Positions 35,738 to 42,997 of a DNA stretch of 44,757 nt are shown in pieces. The translations under genes and the position numbers were made by a program. The stretch is from Candidatus Goldiibacteriota bacterium (lineage in GTDB: Bacteria; Oederibacteriota; JAAXVQ01), in the NCBI GenBank assembly GCA_020052235.1, contig JAGVPM010000028.1, forward strand, positions 1 through 44,757, written 5' to 3'. Within the stretch, counting starts at the first letter, position 1. The number at the start of each line of letters is the position of its first letter. The notes beneath the pieces are model-generated. The model was not told the DNA's origin and made no database searches. It was given only the letters and a program-made list of their open reading frames with translations.

Positions 35738-36793
35738 TTAGAGTTTGACGGCTTTAATTTTTAAGCGGCGCCGGACCAAATCGGCACGCCGCGCAGAAAC
35801 TTGCTCCGGCGTCAACAGTTCGGTTTCCTTCTGCTGAAGATGCGCCGGTTGAATCAGCCAGAGCAATGTCTTTAAATCCAGGGGCGAGGGTTTGGAAATC
35901 AGCCCCGTATCCAGGCCCAATTGCAACGCCGATAAAAGATCCAGGGTTTCTTCCAATCCCAGCAAACGGCAATTGGCCAAGATGCCCGAAGCGCGCGCCA
36001 CCTTATCTTCCAATAGAACCCTCTGTTCGCGCAACAATTTTTCGCAGGCTTTTTCTTCGCGTCCGGCCACTTGCTGCACCACACCCTCCAGGTGCTTGAT
36101 GATCTCAGTTTCGGTTCTTCCCAGGGTAATCTGATTGCCGATTTGGAAATAAGCCGAATGAACGTCCGCTCCCTGGCCGTACAATCCCCGCACGGACAAG
36201 CCGACATGCACCACAGCGTGCAAAACCTCGTTGATTTCCCGGGTTAAGGTCAAAGCCGGCAAATGCAGCAATACCGAAACCCTCAAGCCGGTGCCGACAT
36301 TGGTGGGAAACGAAGTCAAATATCCCAATTTCGGATGAACCGCATATTTAACTTGCCCGCCGATATGTTGGTCCAATTCCATGGCAGCTTCCAGGGCTGG
36401 TGCCAGGTTAAATCCGCCTTTTAAAATCTGGATCCGGCAATGGTCTTCTTCATTCATCAGAATCGACGCGGACTCATCGGGCAAACAGGCCAAGCCCAAA
36501 CCGCGGGGATTGGAAACGGCTTCAGCTGAAATCAAGCCGCGTTCCATCCAAAGCGCGCGTTGCGCATCATTCAAATCCTGAATCCGGGTATGGATCCAAT
36601 CCGGCTGGTTGCGAATCGCCCCCCGGATCATTTCCACGGCCCGGTTTAATTCGCTCTCATCCGCCGCGGCCGGAAACCGCATGTCCGCCAAATTGCGCGC
36701 CAGACGGATGCGCGTCGAAACCACCGGTGTTGGTACTGACTCGGTCAGCAACCAAACCGGCACATCCGCAGACGGAACCTTTTCCCGTCTCAT
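35738..36793 (-). CDS. mcsB: protein arginine kinase McsB with Phe at the catalytic Cys position
   Basis: McsB phosphorylates arginines on proteins, marking them for ClpCP. The 351-residue protein has STRIRLARNL (26-35), NEEDHCRIQ (114-122), GTGLRVSVLLHLPAL, and SVRGLYGQGADVHSAYFQIGNQITLG, which contains the phospho-arginine-binding RGLYGQG. The family segment TSCPTNVGTG reads TSFPTNVGTG here, so Phe162 (codon TTT) replaces the catalytic cysteine. Other catalytic acids appear present. The enzyme may be impaired, act by a variant mechanism, or serve as a phospho-arginine-binding scaffold. The ATG overlaps the mcsA stop, and clpC follows after 18 bases. Confidence 0.95.
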   Translation of the reverse strand: MRREKVPSADVPVWLLTESVPTPVVSTRIRLARNLADMRFPAAADESELNRAVEMIRGAIRNQPDWIHTRIQDLNDAQRALWMERGLISAEAVSNPRGLGLACLPDESASILMNEEDHCRIQILKGGFNLAPALEAAMELDQHIGGQVKYAVHPKLGYLTSFPTNVGTGLRVSVLLHLPALTLTREINEVLHAVVHVGLSVRGLYGQGADVHSAYFQIGNQITLGRTETEIIKHLEGVVQQVAGREEKACEKLLREQRVLLEDKVARASGILANCRLLGLEETLDLLSALQLGLDTGLISKPSPLDLKTLLWLIQPAHLQQKETELLTPEQVSARRADLVRRRLKIKAVKL

Positions 36794-37293
36794 GCTTCAC
36801 CTTCGTTTTTATCCCAAAGTCTCATTTGATCGCGCAAGCGCGCAGCCAATTCATAATCCTCAGCCGCCACAGCGGTCTTAATTTTTTCTTTCAGGCCGCG
36901 TGCTTCAGAAGATTCCTCCGCCTCCGGCGCGGCTGCATCCAAACGGCCCCGGTGTTCTTCGGCCTGATGATATTGGCGCAGCAAAGGCGCGAGCGCTTCA
37001 TAAAACACATCATAGCATTGGCTGCACCCCAAACGCCCGGTTTCGCGGAATTGGGCATAGGTCAGGCCGCAGCGCGGACACACCAAGGTGGGGGCCACGG
37101 GATTCAGCGCCGTTCCCAGCGAAACCACGGAAGCCAACAACTGCTGCAGGGTCAACGCCGACCGGTTCAAAACTTCACCCACGTGCCGGCGTTGGGCGCA
37201 ATTTTCACAGATATGAAACGTGGTTTGGGTGTTGTCCACGGTTTCAATCAGATAAACCGAAGCTTCCTGAACATGACAAATTTGGCAAAGCAT
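36790..37293 (-). CDS. mcsA: McsA-like zinc-binding activator of McsB
   Basis: A 167-residue protein with four CxxC pairs: CQIC (3-6), HICENC, VCPRCGLTYAQF and LGCSQCYDVF, expected to bind zinc, and a C-terminal UVR-type helical pair (KTAVAAEDYELAARLRDQMRLWDK). McsA activates McsB in Firmicutes. GGAGT stands upstream of the ATG; lolD ends outside its frame 11 bases before. No CtsR repressor gene precedes it, unlike the Firmicute ctsR-mcsA-mcsB-clpC operon. Confidence 0.95.
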   Translation of the reverse strand: MLCQICHVQEASVYLIETVDNTQTTFHICENCAQRRHVGEVLNRSALTLQQLLASVVSLGTALNPVAPTLVCPRCGLTYAQFRETGRLGCSQCYDVFYEALAPLLRQYHQAEEHRGRLDAAAPEAEESSEARGLKEKIKTAVAAEDYELAARLRDQMRLWDKNEGEA

Positions 37294-37304
37294 GATAACT
37301 CCTT

Positions 37305-37979
37305 TTAAACCACCAAACCGTCGCGCAGGGTAATCAACCGGTCCGCCAAGCGCGACAAGTCCGGGCTGTGCGTTACCATCACAATGGAACGTTTTTCATC
37401 CCGGTGCAATTGAATTAAAATTTCATGAATCCCTTGGGCGGTTTGCACATCCAAATCTCCGGTAGGTTCATCGGCCAACAGGATGGCGGGATCATTCATC
37501 AAAGCCCTGGCAATGGCCACCCGCTGCTGTTCTCCGCCCGAAAGTTCGCCGGGGCGGTGTTCCATGCGGTCACCCAGCCCCACGCGTTCCAGCAGCATCT
37601 TCGCGCGCGGCCGGGTTTTTTCTTCAAAATCACCGGCCATCCCGGCGGGCAGCATGACGTTTTCCAACGCCGAAAACTCCGGCAACAGATGGTGCAATTG
37701 GAATATAAAACCAATTTTGCGATTCCGGACGCGGGCCAGCTGGACATCGTCCAATTGCTGGAATTCCCCGCCATCCAAGATCACTTTTCCCGTGGTAGCG
37801 TGCATCAAGCCGCAGGCAATGTGAAGCAGCGTGGATTTCCCGGCTCCGGACGGACCCATGATGGCCACCCACTCGCCGCGCTGTATTTCAATATCAATCC
37901 CCTTCAAGACCGCCAACGTCCGGCCGCCTTGATGAAATTCTTTCACAATGCGCTCCAGGCGCAGAATCGTCTCATTCAT
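37305..37979 (-). CDS. lolD: lipoprotein-release ABC transporter ATPase LolD
   Basis: A 224-residue ATPase that powers release of lipoproteins from the inner membrane. The start is the ATG at 37979 (MNETILRLE), overlapping the lolC stop; the longer open frame upstream runs inside lolC. Walker A GPSGAGKST, Q-loop FIFQLHHLLPEFSALENVMLP, signature LSGGEQQRVAIARAL, Walker B ILLADEPTGDLD and H-loop MVTHS are intact. The FQ..HLLPEF segment is characteristic of LolD rather than MacB or FtsE. Confidence 0.96.
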   Translation of the reverse strand: MNETILRLERIVKEFHQGGRTLAVLKGIDIEIQRGEWVAIMGPSGAGKSTLLHIACGLMHATTGKVILDGGEFQQLDDVQLARVRNRKIGFIFQLHHLLPEFSALENVMLPAGMAGDFEEKTRPRAKMLLERVGLGDRMEHRPGELSGGEQQRVAIARALMNDPAILLADEPTGDLDVQTAQGIHEILIQLHRDEKRSIVMVTHSPDLSRLADRLITLRDGLVV

Positions 37980-39225
37980 AGCGGATGGCTTCCACCGGAT
38001 CAAGCCGTGAGGCTTGCCAGGCCGGATAAAAAGTCGAAAGCAAACAAACGACCACGGCCGTTGCCGTGATGATCGCCACATCGCTCCCCTGGGTGGCCAC
38101 GGGCAGATTTTCAATGTAATAAACGCTGCCGCCCCCGGGAATATGCAGGGGATAAAGTTTCAATATCAGGCAGGCAACCAAACCGCCGGTCAAGCCCAAC
38201 AGGGTTCCGCTCAAGCCCACCAGGGAGCCTTCCCACATAAAAATCCGCATAATCATTCCGCGATCGGCACCGATGGCTTTCAATATGCCGATATCTTTTT
38301 TCTTTTCCATGACCACCATGATGAGGGTTGAGGCAATGTTGAACGCCGCCACCATGACAATCAAAATCAGAATAATGAACATCATCATTTTTTCAACTTT
38401 CAACGCCGTGGCCAGATTGCGGTTCATGGACATAAAATCGCGGGCCCAATAATCATTGCCGTCTTTTTGCAAATCATCCGCAATTTGCGCTGCTGCTTCC
38501 AAGTGCTTAACCCGGATGGAAAAGCCATTGACGGCATTCGGCAATTCGAACAACTGCTGGATGGTCTCCAAGGATACATAGGCAAAATTAGCATCGTATT
38601 CATACATGCCCGCTTCAAAAACACCGACCACTTGAAACGTAGCCATCTTGGGCATTGTACCTGCTGCCGTGACCTTGAACACCGGCGCCACCACCGTAAG
38701 TTCATCCCCGGTGAGCAAGCCCATTTTCCGGGCAATCTCTGATCCCAGGATTATCCCACAGCCCCGCAAAGGATTGTTGCCCGGCTTGGGTGCTTGATTC
38801 AGCGCAGCCAGGGAACCGGTTTTTAAATTTTTAGCCAGCTGGGTAACTTGCGCTTCACGTTTGGGTTCAATGCCCCAAAGCATAACGCCTTGAACTTGCT
38901 GGTCGTGTTTGAGCATAACTTGGTTGGCCAAATAAGGAGAAACCGCCGCCACCCCCGGATGCGCTTCGGCGCGGCGTAAAACTTTTTTCCAATCCTGAAT
39001 TCCGCCGCGATCGTAGCTGGCAATGATGACGTGGGCCTGGGTATCAATTATTTTCGAACGGATATCGTTTTGAAAACCATTCATGACGGACAATACCACA
39101 ATTAACGCCATAACCCCCAAAGCCACACCGGCGACCGAAATCACGGAGATCAAAGAAATAAACGTCTGGCGGCGTTTGGCTTTGAGATACCGCAAGCCAA
39201 CGTAAAGTTCAAACGGTATGCGCAC
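37972..39225 (-). CDS. lolC: lipoprotein-release transporter permease LolC/LolE
   Basis: The start is the GTG at 39225 (VRIPFELYVGLRYLKAKRRQ) with GAGGTG upstream, giving 417 residues. An N-terminal helix (about 20-45, ISLISVISVAGVALGVMALIVVLSVMNGF), a periplasmic MacB-like domain (about 48-265) and three C-terminal helices (MMMFIILILIVMVAAFNIASTLIMVVMEKKKDIGILKAIG and onward) define a LolCE-type protein. The end PVEAIRYE is typical. It probably dimerises as the only permease here and works with LolD, whose gene overlaps it by 8 bases. Confidence 0.95.
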   Translation of the reverse strand: MRIPFELYVGLRYLKAKRRQTFISLISVISVAGVALGVMALIVVLSVMNGFQNDIRSKIIDTQAHVIIASYDRGGIQDWKKVLRRAEAHPGVAAVSPYLANQVMLKHDQQVQGVMLWGIEPKREAQVTQLAKNLKTGSLAALNQAPKPGNNPLRGCGIILGSEIARKMGLLTGDELTVVAPVFKVTAAGTMPKMATFQVVGVFEAGMYEYDANFAYVSLETIQQLFELPNAVNGFSIRVKHLEAAAQIADDLQKDGNDYWARDFMSMNRNLATALKVEKMMMFIILILIVMVAAFNIASTLIMVVMEKKKDIGILKAIGADRGMIMRIFMWEGSLVGLSGTLLGLTGGLVACLILKLYPLHIPGGGSVYYIENLPVATQGSDVAIITATAVVVCLLSTFYPAWQASRLDPVEAIRYE

Positions 39226-39248
39226 AATCACCTCGAAAAAAAATAATT

Positions 39249-39276
39249 GTAGGGGCGTATTGCAATACGCCCCTAC
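39249..39276. repeat. 28-bp perfect palindrome, GTAGGGGCG type
   Basis: GTAGGGGCGTATTG (39249-39262) is followed directly by its inverted copy (39263-39276). It shares length and ends with the palindrome at 20402-20429. It lies between lysS and lolC; on the minus strand a T-rich run (complement of the A run 39237-39244) follows six bases later, so it may also attenuate transcription. Confidence 0.93.
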
Positions 39277-39311
39277 GATTGAATTAAGACCCCCAACCGC
39301 CGTCCAGTTCA

Positions 39312-40847
39312 TTAAACCGGATTGGCGGATTCATCCTCTGGTGTTTCTTCCGATGTTTCATCATCATCGGACGGGATATGAATCTGGCGCATCTGCGGAA
39401 ATAAAATGACTTCCCGGATGGAGGGCGAATCGGTCAGAAGCATCACCAAACGGTCAATGCCCACGCCCAAACCTCCGGCCGGCGGCAATCCGTACTCCAA
39501 AGCCCGGACATAATCCAAGTCCGCCACATGCGCTTCTTCATCCCCGGCTTCGCGTTGCTGCATTTGCCCCTCGAAGCGCTGGTACTGATCCACCGGATCG
39601 CTCAATTCCGAAAAACCGTTGGCAAATTCATGCCCCACGATATACGGTTCAAACCGGTCCGCCAAATGAGGCGCACCGGGTTTGCATTTGGCCAGGGGCG
39701 AAATCTCGATGGGAAAATCCACCAGAAACGTCGGCTGAATCAATTTGGGTTCCACCAAATATTTAAACAGCAAATCAAACAACTCCGCCTTGCCCATTTT
39801 TTCACTCGCGGAAATTTTATGCTCGCGGCACAAGGCCCGCAGGCGCTCCGGGGTTTGGTTCCAAGCATCTTCCCCCACCGCTTCCTGCATGGCGCCTTGC
39901 ATGGTTATCCTGCGCCAGGGCGCAGCCAATTGAAGTTTCTGCCCCTGATAAACAATCTCCGTGCTCCCGTGAATGATTTTGGCCAAATGCGCGAATAAAT
40001 TTTCGGTCAATTCCATCATGGCCGCGCCGTCCACATAGGCTTGGTACGCTTCGAGCATGGTAAATTCCGGATTATGCATGGTGCTGATGCCTTCGTTGCG
40101 GAAATTGCGGTTGATCTCATACACTTTTTCAAACCCGCCGACCAAAAGGCGCTTCAAATATAATTCCGGGGCAATGCGCAGGAATAAATCGCGATCCAAC
40201 GCATTGTGATGGGTGATAAAAGGGCGCGCCGCCGCGCCGCCGGCCAGCGGATGCATCATGGGCGTTTCCACTTCCAAAAAACCCAGCCCGTCAAAATACG
40301 CGCGAATTTCTTTTACAATGCGGGACCGCTGCAGGAAAATCCAGCGCGTCCGTTCATTGGACAATAAATCCAAGTAGCGCTGGCGATAGCGGACCTCGAC
40401 ATCTTTGATCCCATGCCACTTCTCGGGCATGGGACGCACGGCTTTGGTTAAAAGCGTAAACTCATCCACGCGCACGGTCAATTCACCGGCATGCGTGCGG
40501 AAAACCGGGCCTTTAACCCCGAGAAAATCGCCCATATCAATGTAGTGTTTTAAAAGTTCAAAACGTTCCGGGCCCAAACCATCACGCCGGAAATAGAGCT
40601 GAACCCGCCCGCTGTCGTCCTGCACATGGGAAAAAATCGTTTTCCCGTGCGCGCGCATGGGCTGCAAACGCCCGGCCAAGGAAACAATTTCCCCGGACAT
40701 TTGCTCGCCGGTGAGTGACGCAAATTGGTCCAACACCTGAATGGCGCGATGAGTGCGGGCGTATTGATAAGCGTAAGGTTCCACGCCCTGTTCCCTGAGT
40801 TTTTGGATTTTTTCCAACCGTTGCTGAATAAGTTCGCGTTCCGACAC
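39312..40847 (-). CDS. lysS: lysyl-tRNA synthetase, class II
   Basis: A 511-residue enzyme that charges tRNA-Lys. It starts at a GTG with AAGGAG upstream. The N-terminal OB-fold (about 50-165) is followed by class II motif 1 (FFDGLGFLEVETPMMHPLAGGAAARPF region), motif 2 (FRNEGISTMHNPEFTMLEAYQAY) and motif 3 (GLGVGIDRLVMLLTDSPSIREVILFP). The C-terminal extension is acidic (DDDETSEETPEDES). No T-box leader is visible. It begins the lysS-lolC-lolD-mcsAB-clpC-tamB run. Confidence 0.97.
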   Translation of the reverse strand: MSERELIQQRLEKIQKLREQGVEPYAYQYARTHRAIQVLDQFASLTGEQMSGEIVSLAGRLQPMRAHGKTIFSHVQDDSGRVQLYFRRDGLGPERFELLKHYIDMGDFLGVKGPVFRTHAGELTVRVDEFTLLTKAVRPMPEKWHGIKDVEVRYRQRYLDLLSNERTRWIFLQRSRIVKEIRAYFDGLGFLEVETPMMHPLAGGAAARPFITHHNALDRDLFLRIAPELYLKRLLVGGFEKVYEINRNFRNEGISTMHNPEFTMLEAYQAYVDGAAMMELTENLFAHLAKIIHGSTEIVYQGQKLQLAAPWRRITMQGAMQEAVGEDAWNQTPERLRALCREHKISASEKMGKAELFDLLFKYLVEPKLIQPTFLVDFPIEISPLAKCKPGAPHLADRFEPYIVGHEFANGFSELSDPVDQYQRFEGQMQQREAGDEEAHVADLDYVRALEYGLPPAGGLGVGIDRLVMLLTDSPSIREVILFPQMRQIHIPSDDDETSEETPEDESANPV

Positions 40848-40872
40848 GAGAGAAACTCCTTAGATAGTTTCT

Positions 40873-41032
40873 GTTGCGGAAAGGCTATTTTATAATTCCC
40901 CTCCCCAGGATTTGGTGGGAGGGGATGCAGGGGAGGGGGTAAAAGCTTTGTATTTTAAAGCTCGTCCCCTCACCTTCATCCTCTCCCACAAGGGGAGAGG
41001 AATTTTAAAAACAAAAAAGGCCTTTCCGCAAC
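40873..41032. repeat. 160-bp MITE-like inverted-repeat element
   Basis: Terminal arms GTTGCGGAAAGGC (40873-40885) and GCCTTTCCGCAAC (41020-41032) are perfect inverted copies. Inside are further paired words: CCCCTCCCC with GGGGAGGGG-like runs, and CTCTCCCACAAGGGGAGAG (40981-40999). It has no ORF of note and lies in the 5' leader of lysS, so it would be part of the lysS transcript. Confidence 0.88.
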
Positions 41033-41079
41033 AAGAACCAAATATAATAATGTAACAAATTTTCCAACAAAACCCGGCC

Positions 41080-41108
41080 AGTCTAACAATGAAACGCCGG
41101 TTTGTCAA
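41080..41108 (-). promoter_or_regulatory. sigma70-type promoter of lysS
   Basis: TTGACA (41103-41108) and TAGACT (41080-41085) on the minus strand with a 17-base spacer, directly after the end of the lipoprotein gene. The resulting leader of about 230 bases would include the 160-bp inverted-repeat element. Confidence 0.6.
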
Positions 41109-41118
41109 CGAACACGGG

Positions 41119-41856
41119 TCAATCGCCCCAAATCACCGTGTCCCATTCCCAGCCCCGGGGATGCTCACGCTGCCGAAGCACCCAATACCAAATTTTATGT
41201 TCTCCGCTCCAGCCCGACACTTTGAGCCAAACGGTATTCTCATCCCGCGGAATTACCTCCACGGACAACGGTGACGGATTTTGCCAATTGGCATCGACAA
41301 ACTCAACGGCCCAATGATAATTAACGACCACGCGGTCCTCGGTATCTTCCCCGAAGCCGAAATCGCGCGAAATGAAGCGCTCGAGCATTTTTTTATTTTT
41401 AGTTTTCAGTGCTTTTTGCAAGCGAAACGCCAATTGCCCGGCGGACGGCTGCAGCCAGCGTTTATCCCCCAAAATCCAATGCAGCCGGTTTTCAATCCTG
41501 ATTCCCAACTGATTGTCCTCATCCAAAAGAGGATAATGCATCAACAAGCGCAGATACAGCTTGACGGCTTCAGGCCCTTTTCCCAAACGTTCGCATTCCC
41601 GCGCAATGGTAAACAAATAAAACGGCAAGGCCACCGTTACGCTGGTGTCTCCCATTTTCAGGTCAAGCATTTCCACGCCGGCGTTTTCCAAACGCAAATA
41701 ATCCTGGTAGGATCCTTTGACATCCTGCCAGGTTTTGGCCATACCATTGCGTTCCGGCAAATGGGTGGGTGCGCATGCCGGCAGCAACCCAAACAGGCAA
41801 ACCAGCCCGGCCAGGCACACGGCGTGTTGAAACCAGTCCAGCCTTAAACGTCCCAC
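41119..41856 (-). CDS. hypothetical lipoprotein with NTF2-like C-terminal part
   Basis: The start is placed at the GTG at 41856 (VGRLRLDWFQ) with AAAGGGG upstream, giving 245 residues; a TTG six codons before is possible. A signal peptide with lipobox LPAC (Cys28) is followed by a helical part (LPFYLFTIARECERLGKGPEAVKLYLRLL, TPR-like) and, after about residue 140, a beta-rich part (MLERFISRDFGF ... WAVEFVDANWQN ... VWLKVSGWSGEHKIWYWVL) that resembles a small NTF2-like domain. I do not recognise a family. It follows the secF terminator and so probably has its own promoter, which I could not place. Confidence 0.8.
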   Translation of the reverse strand: MGRLRLDWFQHAVCLAGLVCLFGLLPACAPTHLPERNGMAKTWQDVKGSYQDYLRLENAGVEMLDLKMGDTSVTVALPFYLFTIARECERLGKGPEAVKLYLRLLMHYPLLDEDNQLGIRIENRLHWILGDKRWLQPSAGQLAFRLQKALKTKNKKMLERFISRDFGFGEDTEDRVVVNYHWAVEFVDANWQNPSPLSVEVIPRDENTVWLKVSGWSGEHKIWYWVLRQREHPRGWEWDTVIWGD

Positions 41857-41875
41857 GCTCAAATTCCCCTTTAAC

Positions 41876-41910
41876 AAAAACGGCTCTGCGCCTTTTCAAG
41901 CACAGAGCCG
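41876..41910 (-). terminator. intrinsic terminator after secF
   Basis: On the minus strand CGGCTCTG (41910-41903) pairs with CAGAGCCG (41888-41881) and is followed by five T residues (41880-41876). It starts 20 bases after the secF stop. Confidence 0.85.
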
Positions 41911-41930
41911 TGGTTTGGACAAATGATCCG

Positions 41931-42848
41931 TCAGTGTGCCTGCGGCTGCCGGTTGTTCCATTCCACCACGATATTGGCGGCAATGAAAATGGAAGAGTAC
42001 GTGCCTACGATGATGCCCATCAGCATGGCCATGGAAAAAGCATGGATGACTTCGCCGCCGAGAATAAACAAGGCCAGCACCACCAAGAACACCGTCGCGG
42101 AAGTGATAATGGTGCGCGAAAGGGTTTCATTAATACTGTCATTGACGATTTTGTTGTATTCATCCTTGCGCCGCAGCCGGATATTTTCGCGAATACGGTC
42201 AAACACAACCACGGTGTCATTTAAGGAATAACCCGCCAAAGTCAGCAGCGCGGTAACCAGCAGCAAATTAATTTCCTGCCCCATGAAATAAAACACGCCC
42301 AGGACCGCCAAAATGTCATGCAAGGTCGCGATCGTGGCTGCCACCGAAAAACGGAAATCAAACCGCCACCAAATATAGAGCAAGATCCCCAACATGGCCC
42401 AAAACAAAGCCATGAATGCCTGTTGGCGCAAATGCGCTGAAACCGCCGGTCCCACGTCCTCCGAGGAAAGAATGGTCACGGTGTTGTCCGCAATCTTTTG
42501 CTGCAATACTTCCAGCATCCGGGTGCTGACCCTTTCCGTGGGCAGCGAGGGAGCAAAAATGCGCAGCATATACTTGCAATGACCGGGATCGGTCACGCTC
42601 TGCTGCATGACTTCTTCAAATTCAGGCGCCTTCACGGCAGCGCGCAATTGATCCGGGGTCACGTTCTTTTGGAATTCAATTTCCACGGCGGTTCCGCCGG
42701 AAAAATCAACTCCCATGCGCCCCTTGCCCCGGGCGATCTGGACTACGGCAAACAGCCCCATAAGAATCAAAACCGTTGAAACAACAAAACCGATCCAGCG
42801 CACTTTCACGAACTGGATATTCATATCATTACGTATCAGATGCAACAT
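41931..42848 (-). CDS. secF: protein translocase subunit SecF
   Basis: SecF works with SecD to pull exported proteins through SecYEG using the proton gradient. The 305-residue protein has six membrane helices, GVDFSGGTAVEIEF after the first, and the conserved HDILAVLGVFYFMGQEINLLLVTALLTLAGYSLNDTVVVFDRIREN segment containing functional charged residues. AAGGAGG precedes the ATG by 11 bases. It is 149 bases downstream of secD, separated by a hairpin array. Confidence 0.96.
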   Translation of the reverse strand: MLHLIRNDMNIQFVKVRWIGFVVSTVLILMGLFAVVQIARGKGRMGVDFSGGTAVEIEFQKNVTPDQLRAAVKAPEFEEVMQQSVTDPGHCKYMLRIFAPSLPTERVSTRMLEVLQQKIADNTVTILSSEDVGPAVSAHLRQQAFMALFWAMLGILLYIWWRFDFRFSVAATIATLHDILAVLGVFYFMGQEINLLLVTALLTLAGYSLNDTVVVFDRIRENIRLRRKDEYNKIVNDSINETLSRTIITSATVFLVVLALFILGGEVIHAFSMAMLMGIIVGTYSSIFIAANIVVEWNNRQPQAH

Positions 42849-42879
42849 ACAGGCAATATCCTCCTTGATGCTGAAGCTT

Positions 42880-42991
42880 TCAGGGAAACCACAGGTTTCC
42901 CTGACGCGGACGCCGATGCGTCCTGCTTTCCTTCCTAACTTAGTCGGGCGCTACGCCCCCAAACCCTAAGCCTCATCTTTTTGGATGAGGC
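42880..42991. repeat. array of four hairpins between secD and secF
   Basis: TCAGGGAAACC/GGTTTCCCTGA (42880-42890 and 42894-42904), GGACGC/GCGTCC (42908-42913 and 42918-42923), GGGCG/CGCCC (42946-42950 and 42954-42958) and GCCTCATC/GATGAGGC (42970-42977 and 42984-42991), with loops of 3, 4, 3 and 6 bases. The array lies inside the secD-secF transcript. No T run marks a terminator. Confidence 0.8.
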
Positions 42992-42997
42992 CCTGAA

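Noticed and set aside
34625-35764. 379-residue plus-strand ORF
   Set aside because: It lies antisense to clpC, whose motifs are complete; its product is rich in Gln, His and Phe as expected of an antisense shadow.
37980-38114. N-terminal extension of LolD
   Set aside because: It overlaps the lolC C-terminus out of frame; LolD similarity starts at MNETILRLE.
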